Assembly (NCBI RefSeq): GCF_020520285.1
Contig: NZ_CP084742.1
Coordinates: 1,178,001 to 1,242,000 of the forward strand
Direction: 5' to 3'
Length of the DNA stretch: 64,000 nt
Origin: Pseudomonas sp. L5B5
Lineage (GTDB): Bacteria; Pseudomonadota; Gammaproteobacteria; Pseudomonadales; Pseudomonadaceae
Shown: one piece after another, positions 9,601-18,099 of the stretch
Position numbering within the stretch: position 1 is the stretch's first letter
Layout of the letters: each line of letters opens with the position of its first letter
The notes under the pieces: model-generated
What the model saw: the letters and a program-made list of their open reading frames with translations, nothing else
Told to the model about the DNA's origin: nothing
The model's database searches: none
Translations under genes and position numbers: made by a program

Positions 9601-10465
9601 TGGCCACCTCCGAATAGTCCGGGGTGATGGCCACGGTCTTGGTGCCCTTGTAGCGCACCTCGGTGAAGAAGTGCGCATCGGGGGTGCGGGTCTGGGGGAC
9701 GTTGGAGCCCCAGGCGATGATGTAGTTGGAGTTGTACCAGTCGGCCGATTCCGGCACGTCGGTCTGCTCGCCCCAGACCATCGGCGAGGCCGGCGGCAGG
9801 TCGCAGTACCAGTCGTAGAAGCTCAGGCAGGTGCCACCGATCAGCGACAGGTAACGGGCGCCGGCGGCGTAGCTGATCATCGACATGGCCGGGATCGGCG
9901 AGAAACCCACCACCCGGTCGGGGCCGTACTGCTTGACGGTGTAGACGTTGGCGGCGGCGATGATCTGGGTCACCTCGTCCCAGCTGGAACGGATGAAACC
10001 GCCCATGCCGCGCTTGCTCTTGTAGGCATCGGCCTTGGCCGGGTCCTCGACGATGCTGGCCCAGGCCTCTACCGGTAGCAGGGTCTGGCGCGCCTCGCGC
10101 CACAGCTTGAGCAGGGCCTTGCGCACCTTGGGGTACTTCAGGCGGTTGGCGCTGTAGATGTACCAGCTGTAGCTGGCGCCCCGGGGGCAACCGCGGGGTT
10201 CGTGGTTGGGCAGGTCGGTGCGGGTGCGCGGGTAGTCGGTCTGCTGGGTTTCCCAGGTGATCAGGCCGTTCTTCACGTAGATCTTCCACGAGCAGGAACC
10301 GGTGCAGTTCACCCCGTGGGTGGAACGCACGATCTTGTCGTACTGCCAGCGCGAACGGTAGACGTTCTCCCAGTCGCGCGATTCCTTGCGAGTTTCCCCG
10401 TGACCGGCGGAAAACTCGCCTTGCTTGCGGTTGAAAAACCGCAGTTGATCCAGCAGATGGCTCAT
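6698..10465 (-). CDS. narG: Respiratory nitrate reductase alpha subunit NarG
   Basis: Catalytic molybdenum subunit reducing nitrate to nitrite on the cytoplasmic side of the inner membrane. The full length is 1255 residues, normal for NarG. H50, C54, C58 and C93 form the His/Cys ligand set of the FS0 4Fe-4S cluster. The stretch ESADWYNSNYIIAWGSNVP contains the Asp expected to bind molybdenum. There is no twin-arginine signal, as expected for a membrane-anchored cytoplasmic enzyme. It is preceded by narK2 (about 70 bp) and followed by narHJI. Confidence 0.98.
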   Translation of the reverse strand: MSHLLDQLRFFNRKQGEFSAGHGETRKESRDWENVYRSRWQYDKIVRSTHGVNCTGSCSWKIYVKNGLITWETQQTDYPRTRTDLPNHEPRGCPRGASYSWYIYSANRLKYPKVRKALLKLWREARQTLLPVEAWASIVEDPAKADAYKSKRGMGGFIRSSWDEVTQIIAAANVYTVKQYGPDRVVGFSPIPAMSMISYAAGARYLSLIGGTCLSFYDWYCDLPPASPMVWGEQTDVPESADWYNSNYIIAWGSNVPQTRTPDAHFFTEVRYKGTKTVAITPDYSEVAKLTDLWLNPKQGTDAALAQAFNHVIFKEFHLDRPSTYFTEYAKRYTDLPVLVLLKPMLGTAPGAGYQPDRFLRASDLADNLGQDNNPEWKTIALDADGQLVSPQGSIGYRWGEQGKWNILPREGTDGREIDLRLSLIGGDVAEVAFPYFAGESQEHFQHVAGDAVQFRRVPVHNLTLADGSQVKVATVFDLSAANLAIDRGLGGANVARDYDDASVPGTPAWQEQITGVSREKAIQIAREFAENADKTRGRSMIILGAALNHWYHMDMSYRGLINMLMLCGCIGQTGGGWAHYVGQEKLRPQCGWLPLTFGLDWSRPPRQMNGTSFFYAHSSQWRHEKMNMHDVLSPLADKSQFPEHALDYNIRAERAGWLPSSPQFSVNPLHICRDAAAAGMAPKDYVVKGWQDGSLRFACEQPDNPANFPRNMFIWRSNLLGSSGKGHEYMLKYLLGTRNGVMNEDIGQSGDCKPGEAEWVEQGPTGKLDLVTTLDFRMSSTCVYSDIVLPTATWYEKDDMNTSDMHPFIHPLSAAIDPAWESRTDWEIYKSIAKAFSEMSEGHLGVEQDLVTVPLLHDSVGELAQPFGGSDWKTAGVAPQPGRNAPNLQVVERNYPNIYKQFTSLGPLLEKFGNGGKGINWNTEEEVQLLGDLNYREQEAGISQGRPKIDTAIDAAEVVLSLAPETNGRVALKAWEALSRFTGIDHSHLAQSKAHEAIRFRDIQAQPRKIISSPTWSGLEDDHVSYNAGYTNVHENIPWRTITGRQQFYQDHPWMQAFGEQLMSYRPPVDTRTIEAVKGKRANGNPEIVLNWITPHQKWGIHSTYSDNLLMLTLSRGGPIVWLSEIDAKRAGIEDNDWIECFNANGAATARAVVSQRVKEGMVMMYHAQERIVNVPGSETTGTRGGHHNSVTRVVLKPTHMIGGYAQQAYGFNYYGTVGCNRDEFVVVRKMAEVDWLDGSRGDELPQPLPTEME

Positions 10466-10535
10466 GATGCTGTCCTCTCAGGCGTGCTGCGGGGTTCTGT
10501 GCCCCGACTCGGCAAAGGTGGAATGGGCGGGCATG

Positions 10536-11933
10536 TCAGCAAGGGATCTGGGCGCCCTTGCGGGCGTACCACCACCAGGTCACGACGATGCAGCTCAGGT
10601 AGAACCCCACGAACATGTAGAAGGCCAGCGCCGGGCTGCCGGTCATGGTCATCGAGGTGCCGAAGGTCTTGGGAATGAAGAAGGCGCCAAAGGCCCCCAT
10701 GGCCGAGCTGAAGCCCAGCACGGCGGCGGACTCCTTGCCGGCGTCCTTGAGCGCCTGCTCCCGGGCGGCGCTGTCCTTGCCGCTGGCGGCGCGCTCGTGC
10801 AGCGTGCGGAAGATCACCGGGATCATGCGAAAGGTCGAACCGTTGCCGATGCCGGTGGTGATGAACAACAGCATGAACAGGCCGAGGAAACCGTAGAAGT
10901 TGCCGCCCTGCCCCGGCTGCGGGATGAACGCCAGCACCCCGAAGACCATCAGGATCATCAGCACGAAGTTCCACAGGGTCACCCGCGCACCGCCCAGCTT
11001 GTCCGCCAGCCAGCCGCCCAGCGGCCGGACCAGGGCGCCCACCAGGGGGCCAAGGAAGGCGAACGTCAGGGCATTGACCTGGGGGAAGGCAGTCTTGATC
11101 AGCAGCGGGAACGCCGCCGAGAAGCCGATGAACGAACCGAAGGTGGCCAGGTACAGCCAGCACATCAGCCAGTTGTGCTTGCGCTTGAAGATCACCGCCT
11201 GCTCGCTGAACGAGGCCCTGGCGCTGGACAGGTCGTTCATGCCGAACCAGGCCGCCAGGGTCACCAGCAGGATGAACGGCACCCAGATGAAACCGGCGTT
11301 CTGCAACCACAGCCGACCACCGTCGGCCAGCACCTGGGGCTGGCCGCCCAGCACACCGAACAGGCCGAAGGTGATCACCAGCGGCACGCAGAACTGCATC
11401 ACCGACACCCCGAGGTTGCCCAGCCCGGCGTTCAGGCCCAGGGCCGTGCCCTGCTGCGACTTGGGGTAGAAGAAGCTGATGTTGGCCATGCTCGAGGCGA
11501 AGTTGCCGCCGCCAAAACCGCACAGCAGCGCGATCAGCACGAACACGCTGTAGGGCGTGGCCAGGTCCTGCACGGCAAAACCCATCCACAGCGACGGTGC
11601 CAGCAACGAAGCCGTGCTCAGGGCGGTCCAGCGCCGGCCACCGAAGATCGGCACCATGAACGAGTAGAACACCCGCAGCGCTGCTCCCGAGAGCCCCGGC
11701 AAGGCCGCCAGCCAGAACAGCTGGTCGGTGCTGAAGCTGAAACCGATGGCATTCAGGCGCACGATCACCGTGCTCCAGACCATCCACACGGCGAAGGCCA
11801 GCAACAGCGCGGGGATCGAGATCCACAGGTTGCGGGTAGCCGTGCGCTTGCCACTCTGGCCCCAGAAGGCCGGGTCCTCCGGGCGCCAGTCGTGAATCAC
11901 CGGGCCTGTGCCGGGCGTGTTAAGAACCGACAT
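10536..11933 (-). CDS. narK: Nitrate/nitrite transporter NarK2
   Basis: Major-facilitator NarK/NasA-type transporter, 465 residues, with 12 predicted helices. The nitrate signature appears as GGGNFASSMANISFFYP and GLNAGLGNLGVS. In P. aeruginosa the second carrier of a narK1K2 pair is the nitrate/nitrite antiporter of denitrification; this assignment by order and length is inference. The start at 11933 overlaps the end of narK1 by 14 bp. It ends about 70 bp before narG. Confidence 0.93.
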   Translation of the reverse strand: MSVLNTPGTGPVIHDWRPEDPAFWGQSGKRTATRNLWISIPALLLAFAVWMVWSTVIVRLNAIGFSFSTDQLFWLAALPGLSGAALRVFYSFMVPIFGGRRWTALSTASLLAPSLWMGFAVQDLATPYSVFVLIALLCGFGGGNFASSMANISFFYPKSQQGTALGLNAGLGNLGVSVMQFCVPLVITFGLFGVLGGQPQVLADGGRLWLQNAGFIWVPFILLVTLAAWFGMNDLSSARASFSEQAVIFKRKHNWLMCWLYLATFGSFIGFSAAFPLLIKTAFPQVNALTFAFLGPLVGALVRPLGGWLADKLGGARVTLWNFVLMILMVFGVLAFIPQPGQGGNFYGFLGLFMLLFITTGIGNGSTFRMIPVIFRTLHERAASGKDSAAREQALKDAGKESAAVLGFSSAMGAFGAFFIPKTFGTSMTMTGSPALAFYMFVGFYLSCIVVTWWWYARKGAQIPC

Positions 11934-13215
11934 GTTCTTCTCCTTGGGAAATGCTCGAAAACGGTGCCTGAATGACGGGGGGCTGCTTGCCCAGTAGCGG
12001 GCGCCGGCGGATCTCGCTGAAGTACATCCAGATCAGCGATACCCAGACCACGCCATACATCAACATGAAGCAGGAAGAGCGCACGCCGGTGAGGTCCACC
12101 AGGGCGCCGAACAGGATCGGCAGGATGAAGCCGCCCAGGCCACCGGCCAGGCCGACGATGCCCGAGACCGCACCCATGTTCTGCGGGTAGTCGTTGGCGA
12201 TGTACTTGAAGACCGAGGCCTTGCCGAAGGCGAAGGCGATGCCCATGACAAACAGCAGCACGGTGAACAGCGCAGGGTTCAGGCCGATATGGAAATCCAG
12301 CGGGCCGTTGACGGTCTGCACCTGCAACTGGGTCTGCGGGTACGACAGCAGGAACAGGCAGACCCAGCTGACCCACAGCACCCACCAGGTCACGCTCTGG
12401 GCTCCCCAGCGGTCCGACATCCAGCCACCCACGGCGCGCAGCACGCCGCCCGGCAGGGAGAAGCAGGCGGCCAGCAGCGCGGCGCTTTGCAGGCTGAAGC
12501 CGTACTCCTGCACGTAGTACTTGGTCATCCACAATGCCAGGGCCACATAACCGCCGAAGACGATCGAGTAGTACTGGCAGTAGCGCCATACGGCAGGCTC
12601 GGCCAAGGCCTTGAGCTGCTCGCCCAGGCCGACCGTCGAGACCCGGCGATGGGCCTTGTTGTCGGCGCTGAAGAACCAGAACAGCAGCGCGGTGATGAAC
12701 AAGATGGCGCTGAACACCTTGGGCACCAGCTGCCAGCTGCCGGCGGCGATCAGCGCCGGGGCCAGGAACTTGGTGACGGCGGAGCCGGCATTGCCAGCGC
12801 CGAAGATGCCCATGGCCAGGCCCTGGTTCTCCTGTTCGAACCATTTGGCGACATAGGCGATACCCACGGAGAACGAGCCTCCGGCCAGGCCGACGAACAG
12901 CCCCAGCACCAGGAACTGCCAGTAGGTGGTGGCGTAGCTGATCAGGTACAGCGGCAGCACGCAGGCCAGCATCAGCAGGAAGAACACGCTGCGCCCGCCA
13001 AAACGGTCGGTGAGCATGCCCAGCGGCAGGCGCACCAGGGAGCCAGTCAGCACCGGGGTAGCGGTCAGCAGGCCGAACTGGGTTTCGTTGAGTTGCAGCA
13101 GGTCCTTGATCGGCACGCCGAGCACGGCAAACATCATCCAGACCATGAAACAGACGGTGAAGGCCAGGGTACTCATGCCCAGCACCAGGCCTTGGCGTAA
13201 TCGTGGTTGAGTCAT
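11920..13215 (-). CDS. narK1: Nitrate transporter NarK1
   Basis: First MFS nitrate carrier of the nar operon, 431 residues and 12 predicted helices; NarK1-type proteins are taken to be nitrate/proton symporters. The MFS loop LGMLTDRFGGR and nitrate-signature relatives GGSFSVGIAYVAKWF and GIFGAGNAG are visible. The ATG at 13215 is chosen because GGAG lies 8 bp upstream; the in-frame ATG at 13233 has no ribosome site. An Anr/Dnr box is centred 67 bp upstream and a NarL-type inverted repeat 120 bp upstream, the arrangement known for narK1 operons. Confidence 0.93.
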   Translation of the reverse strand: MTQPRLRQGLVLGMSTLAFTVCFMVWMMFAVLGVPIKDLLQLNETQFGLLTATPVLTGSLVRLPLGMLTDRFGGRSVFFLLMLACVLPLYLISYATTYWQFLVLGLFVGLAGGSFSVGIAYVAKWFEQENQGLAMGIFGAGNAGSAVTKFLAPALIAAGSWQLVPKVFSAILFITALLFWFFSADNKAHRRVSTVGLGEQLKALAEPAVWRYCQYYSIVFGGYVALALWMTKYYVQEYGFSLQSAALLAACFSLPGGVLRAVGGWMSDRWGAQSVTWWVLWVSWVCLFLLSYPQTQLQVQTVNGPLDFHIGLNPALFTVLLFVMGIAFAFGKASVFKYIANDYPQNMGAVSGIVGLAGGLGGFILPILFGALVDLTGVRSSCFMLMYGVVWVSLIWMYFSEIRRRPLLGKQPPVIQAPFSSISQGEEHVGS

Positions 13216-13275
13216 CTTGGAGTCTCCAGCCATTGATCCATGGCTGCAGACTAGGGAGACAAACCCCGCAAAAAC

Positions 13276-13289
13276 TTGACTCCGATCAA
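13276..13289. promoter_or_regulatory. Anr/Dnr box for the narK1K2GHJI operon
   Basis: TTGACTCCGATCAA differs from TTGAT-N4-ATCAA at one fixed base. The centre is 67 bp from the narK1 start codon, a spacing shared by several other boxes in this window. It is therefore the likely oxygen/NO control site of the nar operon. Confidence 0.8.
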
Positions 13290-13327
13290 AGAAGCCCAGG
13301 CGCCTGAATGTCTATGCTTGCGCCGCC

Positions 13328-13343
13328 TACCTCCAAGGAGGTA
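13328..13343. promoter_or_regulatory. NarL-type 7-2-7 inverted heptamers, narK1/narX gap
   Basis: TACCTCC-AA-GGAGGTA is a perfect inverted repeat; each arm fits the NarL heptamer TACYYMT at six of seven positions, in the 7-2-7 arrangement recognised by NarL. It lies between narK1 and the divergent narX, about 53 bp beyond the Anr box. Confidence 0.75.
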
Positions 13344-13424
13344 GCGCCGAAAAACCTCTGAACCCTTTGTTTATCAGGGCCTTGAGGGTTTTCTCGCAAC
13401 CTGTGCGGGATGACCTCAAGCGAC

Positions 13425-13440
13425 CAACTCTTTAGAGGTA
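13425..13440. promoter_or_regulatory. Second NarL-type 7-2-7 site upstream of narX
   Basis: CAACTCT-TT-AGAGGTA: the right arm, read on the other strand, is TACCTCT and fits TACYYMT completely; the left arm matches five of seven. Its centre is about 97 bp before the narX start. It may mediate NarL autoregulation or act jointly with the site at 13328. Confidence 0.5.
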
Positions 13441-13529
13441 GAGCGCCAGGGACAGGCTGCGAAACGACCTTTTGCCTTCCTGGAGCGCTACATGCACCCT
13501 TTTGCCCCCCTGCCCCTCGGCGGCCATCG

Positions 13530-15320
13530 ATGATCGCCTGGCTGCGCAGTTCGCTGCCGGCGCGCGCCGGGCTGGCGGTGATCCTGATCAGCGTGCTGGC
13601 CCTGGCCAGCTCCCTGAGCGCCGGCCTGATCGCCTGGTTCAGCCAGGGTGACGCGGCGGCGATCAACACCGCAGGCTCGGTGCGCATGGAGACCTACCAC
13701 CTGAGCTGGAAACTGGCCGCCGGGGCCGGCGCCGACGAAGTCGAGCGCATCAGCCAGAGTCTGCAGCAGCGCCTCAACAGCCCGGCGCTCAAGGGCGTGC
13801 TGGAAGACGGCAACAACCTGGACCTGCAGCTCAGCTACCGGCAGTTGCAGGACGATTGGCGGCAGGTCCTGCAACCGGCGCTGGAGAGTGGCGACGCCGT
13901 ACTGTTCCAGGCCAGCACCCAGCCTTTCGTCGAGCGGCTCAACCAGTTCGTCAGCCTGTTGCAGCATGAGAACGAGCACAAGCAGGGCTGGCAGCAGTTG
14001 ATCCAGGGCACCGCGTTGTTCACCACCATGATCGTGCTGCTGTTTGGCCTGTACGAACTGCAGTCGAACGTGATCAGCCCGCTCAAGGAGCTGGTGGACG
14101 CAACCCAGCGCTTTCGCTGCGGTGATTTCAAGGCCCGGGTCAACCACCAGTCCGAGGACGAACTGGGCCAACTGGCCACCAGCTTCAATGCCATGGCCGA
14201 GACCATCGAGCAGTCCCACCGCACCCTGGAAACCCAGGTCCGGCAGAAGACCCTGCACCTGCAACAGGCCAACGCCGCACTGGAGCTGCTGTACCAGAGC
14301 AGCCGCAGCCTGGCCACCCGCCAGGCCAACGCCGAAGGCCTGGATGAATTGATCCGGCGTTTCCAGGAACGCCTGCCGGGCCTGCGCCTGTCGCTGTGCC
14401 TGCAAGGCCAGGCCCAGGCCCGGCAGCTACTGGCCCTGCATGGCAGCGACAACCGGCAGATCTGTGCCAGCAGCGACTGCGCCAGTTGCCAACAGCGCAG
14501 CGACAGCGTGACCTTCGCCATCAGCAACCAGGGCGGCACCTTCGGTGAACTCAAGGCGCACTTTCACAACGGCCTGGAACCCCAGCCTTGGGAAATAGAG
14601 CTGATCCAGGCCCTGGCCAACCTGATCGGCACGTCGCTGCAACTCAAGCGCCAGCGCGAGCAGGATCACCGCCTGGTGCTGCTGGAAGAACGCGCGATCA
14701 TCGCCCGCGAACTGCACGATTCCCTGGCCCAGGCGCTGTCGTACATGAAGCTGCAGGTCAGCCGCATGCAGACCCTGATGCGCCGCGGCGAACCGGTGGC
14801 CACCCTGGAGAACGTCACCAGCGAGCTGCGCGAAGGCCTGAATACCGCCTACCGCCAGTTGCGCGAGCTGCTGACCACCTTCCGCCTGCGCATCCACGAC
14901 GCCGGGCTGGTGCAGGAGCTCAAGGACACCGCCGACGAGTTCTCCCGCCGGGGCGAATTCCAGGTGCACTTGCACATCGACAGCCTGGCCTTCGAGCTGT
15001 CCGCCAGTGAACAGATCCACATCCTGCAGATCACCCGCGAAGCGCTGTCCAACTGCCTGCGCCATGCCCACGCAGAAAACGCCTGGCTGCAGCTGCGCCA
15101 GCACGGCGAGCGGGTGTGCCTGTCGATCGAGGACGATGGTCGCGGGTTCAGCGGCAACCACGACCTGCGCGAGCACCACGGCCTGAACATCATGGACGAG
15201 CGGGCCCGCAGCCTGCGCGGCCAGTTGCAGATTTTCTCCCGGGAGCCCCAGGGCACCCTGGTGAAGATGGAATTTCGCCCGGAGTTCCTCGGGCGCCTGA
15301 CAGAAGGTAATCCCTCATGA
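13530..15320 (+). CDS. narX: Nitrate/nitrite sensor histidine kinase NarX
   Basis: Membrane sensor of external nitrate and nitrite that phosphorylates NarL; 596 residues. A first helix spans about residues 12-36, and the nitrate-sensing P-box region follows at residues 43-60 (AAINTAGSVRMETYHLSW). A second helix (TMIVLLFGLYELQSNVI) leads into HAMP, then a cysteine-bearing central module (CASSDCASC), a HisKA_3 phosphoacceptor in IIARELHDSLAQAL, and an ATPase domain with DDGRGF. The ATG at 13530 is preferred because it starts directly at the first helix; its ribosome site is weak, so the exact start is less certain. It overlaps narL by 4 bp. Confidence 0.94.
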   Translation: MIAWLRSSLPARAGLAVILISVLALASSLSAGLIAWFSQGDAAAINTAGSVRMETYHLSWKLAAGAGADEVERISQSLQQRLNSPALKGVLEDGNNLDLQLSYRQLQDDWRQVLQPALESGDAVLFQASTQPFVERLNQFVSLLQHENEHKQGWQQLIQGTALFTTMIVLLFGLYELQSNVISPLKELVDATQRFRCGDFKARVNHQSEDELGQLATSFNAMAETIEQSHRTLETQVRQKTLHLQQANAALELLYQSSRSLATRQANAEGLDELIRRFQERLPGLRLSLCLQGQAQARQLLALHGSDNRQICASSDCASCQQRSDSVTFAISNQGGTFGELKAHFHNGLEPQPWEIELIQALANLIGTSLQLKRQREQDHRLVLLEERAIIARELHDSLAQALSYMKLQVSRMQTLMRRGEPVATLENVTSELREGLNTAYRQLRELLTTFRLRIHDAGLVQELKDTADEFSRRGEFQVHLHIDSLAFELSASEQIHILQITREALSNCLRHAHAENAWLQLRQHGERVCLSIEDDGRGFSGNHDLREHHGLNIMDERARSLRGQLQIFSREPQGTLVKMEFRPEFLGRLTEGNPS

Positions 15321-15964
15321 CCCCCTCCCCGCGCCACCGCATCCTGCTGGTGGACGACCATCCGATGATGCGTCGCGGCATCCGCCAGATGCTCGAACTG
15401 GAAGACGACTTCGCCATCGTCGGCGAAGCCAATCATGGCGCCGAAGCCCTGGACCTGGTGCAGACGCTGCAGCCGGACCTGATCCTGCTGGACAACAACA
15501 TGCCGCAGATGAACGGCATCGAGACCTTGCGCCACCTGCGGGCAAACCAGTTCGCCGGCAAGATCCTGCTGTTCACCGTGTCCGACAGCGAGGACGACAT
15601 TCGCGATGCCCTGCGCCTGGACGCCGATGGCTACCTGCTCAAGGACATGGAACCGGAACTGCTGATCCAGTACATCCGCGACGCCCTGGGCGGTGCCCTG
15701 GTGATCAGTCCGGGGCTGACCCGGGTCATGGCCCAGGCGCTGCGCTCGCCACCGCGGCAGAACGAGGTCGAACTCACCGAGCGCGAACGCCAGGTCCTGC
15801 GGACCATCGCCAGCGGCTACAGCAACAAGGTCATCGGTCACAAGCTGGGCATCACCGAGGGCACGGTCAAGGTGCATGTGAAGAACCTGCTGCACAAGCT
15901 GGGCCTGCGCTCGCGGGTCGAAGCGGCCGTCTGGGCCATGGAGCACCTGCGCCACAACGCCTGA
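15317..15964 (+). CDS. narL: Nitrate/nitrite response regulator NarL
   Basis: Two-component regulator, 215 residues. The receiver domain occupies about residues 8-125 with the phosphorylation site at D59 (LILLDNNMP). The C-terminal LuxR-type helix-turn-helix includes LTERERQVLRTIASG and EGTVKVHVKNLLHKLG. It overlaps narX by an ATGA junction. Expected targets in this window are the 7-2-7 heptamer pairs at 13328, 13425, 15966 and 21082. Confidence 0.96.
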   Translation: MTPSPRHRILLVDDHPMMRRGIRQMLELEDDFAIVGEANHGAEALDLVQTLQPDLILLDNNMPQMNGIETLRHLRANQFAGKILLFTVSDSEDDIRDALRLDADGYLLKDMEPELLIQYIRDALGGALVISPGLTRVMAQALRSPPRQNEVELTERERQVLRTIASGYSNKVIGHKLGITEGTVKVHVKNLLHKLGLRSRVEAAVWAMEHLRHNA

Positions 15965-15965
15965 C

Positions 15966-15981
15966 TGCTCCTTTGGAGGTA
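15966..15981. promoter_or_regulatory. NarL-type 7-2-7 site upstream of the dnrE-like gene
   Basis: TGCTCCT-TT-GGAGGTA; each arm matches TACYYMT at six of seven positions. It begins 2 bp after the narL stop and its centre is about 72 bp before the downstream Crp/Fnr-family gene. This matches reports that dnrE of P. stutzeri depends on NarXL. Confidence 0.6.
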
Positions 15982-16045
15982 GGCCGGCGGAGGCATGGGC
16001 CGCCGACGGCCGCCGCCCTACCATGGGCGGCAGCGGAGGTACGCC

Positions 16046-16723
16046 ATGCTCAATCACCCATCCACTGTCCTGCTCCTGCGTCGCCACTACCTGTTCGCCA
16101 AGCTGCCGGGCAAGGTCTTCGAGGATGTCTGCACCCTGGCCACCCTCAAGCGCCTGGCCTGCCACGACACCCTGGTGCGCCAGGGCGAACCGGCCACGCG
16201 CTTTTTCCTGCTGGTCAGTGGCCAGATCAAGCTCTATCGGCTCAACGTCGAGGGTCAGGAACACCTGGTGGAGGTGATCCAGCCGGGCCAGACCTTTGCC
16301 GAGGCCTTGCAGTTCAGCCAGGCCCACAGCTTTCCGGTCAGTGCCAGCGCCCTCAAGGACTGCGTGCTGGTGAGCATCGACGGCGCCCACTACCGCCACG
16401 CCCTGCAGGACCAGCCCCAGGTGTGCCTGGCGGTCATGGCCAGCATGAGCCTGCATCTGCACCAGCGCCTGCGGGACATCGACACCCTGATCCTGCCCAG
16501 TGCCTGCCGCCGGGTGATCAACTTTCTGCTGCAGGAATGCGACCCCCGGGACGGTCGGGTCGAGCTGCAAGTGTCCAAGCGCCTGGTGGCCTCCAAGCTC
16601 GGCATTCAGCCGGAGACCTTCTCGCGCACCCTGCACCGGCTGGTGGATGAGGGCCTGATCAGCATGCAGCGCGGCAGCATCCAGATCCTCGCTGCCCAGC
16701 GCCTGGCCGACTATCCGGGCTGA
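16046..16723 (+). CDS. dnrE: Dnr-type Crp/Fnr regulator, DnrE-like
   Basis: Transcription activator of the Crp/Fnr family, 225 residues, clearly related to Dnr but distinct from the second copy at 26174. It has the cyclic-nucleotide-like sensor barrel (GQIKLYRL, EVIQPGQTFAEAL) and a winged helix with the recognition segment GIQPETFSRTLHRL. It lacks the N-terminal cysteine cluster of Anr, so it should not sense O2 directly; Dnr proteins respond to NO, apparently through heme. The ATG at 16046 follows GGAGGT by 5 bp. Its position after narXL and the NarL-type site in front resemble P. stutzeri dnrE. The symbol is assigned on that basis. Confidence 0.82.
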   Translation: MLNHPSTVLLLRRHYLFAKLPGKVFEDVCTLATLKRLACHDTLVRQGEPATRFFLLVSGQIKLYRLNVEGQEHLVEVIQPGQTFAEALQFSQAHSFPVSASALKDCVLVSIDGAHYRHALQDQPQVCLAVMASMSLHLHQRLRDIDTLILPSACRRVINFLLQECDPRDGRVELQVSKRLVASKLGIQPETFSRTLHRLVDEGLISMQRGSIQILAAQRLADYPG

Positions 16724-17205
16724 GCCTCTGGCCCGCGGGCGCCAGCCAGGCCCTTGCCGGCGCGCTCCAGGTGGCGCCACAACCAGGCCGGCAGTACCTG
16801 CGGGTCGAGGCTGTCGATCAGGTTCTTCAGGGTCAGCCCCAGTTCGGTATCGCCCTCGATCACCAGGCGCCGACGAAAGAACAGGGTATCGGGATCTTCC
16901 TGGCGGCTGGCCAGCAGCAGGAACTCGCGCCAGTTGCCACGGATGGTGACGTCGGCCCGGGCCCGCTGGGCGATGCCCAGGCCGTCGCGGTGACGGGTCA
17001 GGTACCAGGTCAGGTCCAGGTCGGCGATGCGCAGGCACAGCCAGCGTCCGCGCAGCAGGTCGAATTCGCCATCGCCCAGGGGCTCGGCCAGGCAGCGGTT
17101 GAGCGCCTGTTCCAGGGTCAGCCGCTGAAGGGCGAACGGCACCCGGCGCACCAGCGGCAGCACCCGGTCCGCGCCCTTGAGCAGCCATTGCGCAGGGATC
17201 AGCAC
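16711..17205 (-). CDS. ubiT: SCP2-domain ubiquinone accessory factor UbiT
   Basis: 164-residue SCP2 sterol-carrier-like protein required with UbiU and UbiV for O2-independent ubiquinone synthesis. The lipid-binding fold covers about residues 30-140 (FDLLRGRWLCLRIADLDL, ADVTIRGNWREFLLL). The start is the GTG at 17205, 7 bp after AGGAGG and overlapping the ubiV stop by 7 bp; no ATG gives a full domain without reading into ubiV. Its 3' end overlaps the convergent dnrE-like gene by 13 bp. Confidence 0.87.
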   Translation of the reverse strand: MLIPAQWLLKGADRVLPLVRRVPFALQRLTLEQALNRCLAEPLGDGEFDLLRGRWLCLRIADLDLTWYLTRHRDGLGIAQRARADVTIRGNWREFLLLASRQEDPDTLFFRRRLVIEGDTELGLTLKNLIDSLDPQVLPAWLWRHLERAGKGLAGARGPEAQPG

Positions 17206-18089
17206 AAGCCCGCCTCCTCTACTCGCAGCATGCCTGCCTGGCCATGCCAGTAGCCGTTGCAACCCTCGACGAATACCGGCGGCGTCTGGCCCCGGCAGAC
17301 CCCGGCGAAGGCTTGCACCACCTCGACCATGCCTTCGGCCCGGGGGCTCAGGCGCAGCAGGTCGGCGCCGCAGGCCACCAGCCCGGGATAGTCGGCCAGC
17401 AGGTTGGTGACCTCGGCCGACATGGTCTGGATGCCATTGAGGGTGAACAGCGCCTGGCCCTCCTGGCTGCTCAGGGCCATGCCGTCGGGGTAGCTGATGC
17501 AGCAGAACTGGCAATCGTCCTTGGGCCGGTTTTGCGCCCGGGCGGTAAAGCAGCGGGCCGAATAGGCCAGCGGCAGATGTCCGTAGGCGAATACCTCGAC
17601 CTCAGGCAACGCCCGGTCCAGCCCGGCCACCTGCTCGAGCACCGCACGGATCAGCGTGGCCGAGCACTCCACCGGCGGCACCCAGCGGATCATCCCGCAG
17701 TCCTGCAGCTTGGCCAGGGCGTGGCCGTTGTACAGGTTCAGCGCCGGGCCGGCCACGAACGGCAACTGGCGCTCGACCAGGAACTGCACCGCGCCCATGT
17801 CGTTGGCCTCCACCAGGAACTCGCCGTTGTCACACAGGCGCCGCAGGCTCGACAGCTCGGAGGCGGCCTCGATCAGGGTCAGGCCCGACAGCACGACCTG
17901 CGCCGTACCGGCCTGCTGCAGCTCGCGCCCCAGGCCCAGCCACTGGTCGAGGTTCAGCGCCCGGCGCTTGGAGCACACGGTTTCCCCCAGGTAGATCACA
18001 TCCAGCGGCAGGGCCGCCATCTGTTCGTAGAATCGTGCCAAGCGTTCCTTGTCCCAGTAGTAGAGGACGGGTCCCAGGCTGAGCTTCAT
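17199..18089 (-). CDS. ubiV: O2-independent ubiquinone hydroxylation protein UbiV
   Basis: U32-family iron-sulfur protein, 296 residues, that works with UbiU to hydroxylate ubiquinone precursors without O2. Cysteines expected to bind a 4Fe-4S cluster are seen in GETVCSKRR, YSARCFTAR and DDCQFCCISYPDG. The start at 18089 is 10 bp downstream of the ubiU stop. The gene overlaps ubiT, so the three form one operon. The product allows the respiratory chain that feeds NarI and the bc1 complex to keep its quinone under anoxia. Confidence 0.9.
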   Translation of the reverse strand: MKLSLGPVLYYWDKERLARFYEQMAALPLDVIYLGETVCSKRRALNLDQWLGLGRELQQAGTAQVVLSGLTLIEAASELSSLRRLCDNGEFLVEANDMGAVQFLVERQLPFVAGPALNLYNGHALAKLQDCGMIRWVPPVECSATLIRAVLEQVAGLDRALPEVEVFAYGHLPLAYSARCFTARAQNRPKDDCQFCCISYPDGMALSSQEGQALFTLNGIQTMSAEVTNLLADYPGLVACGADLLRLSPRAEGMVEVVQAFAGVCRGQTPPVFVEGCNGYWHGQAGMLRVEEAGLC

Positions 18090-18099
18090 TTCAAGTCCC

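Noticed and set aside
13492..13533. Short ATG frame ahead of narX
   Set aside because: It ends after 13 codons in a different frame, has no supporting features, and merely precedes the narX start.
16035..16041. GGAGGTA before the dnrE-like gene as another NarL site
   Set aside because: It is placed exactly as the ribosome-binding site and has no matching second arm.
14849..17188. 779-codon minus-strand frame
   Set aside because: Antisense to narX, narL and the dnrE-like gene; an artefact of high GC content.
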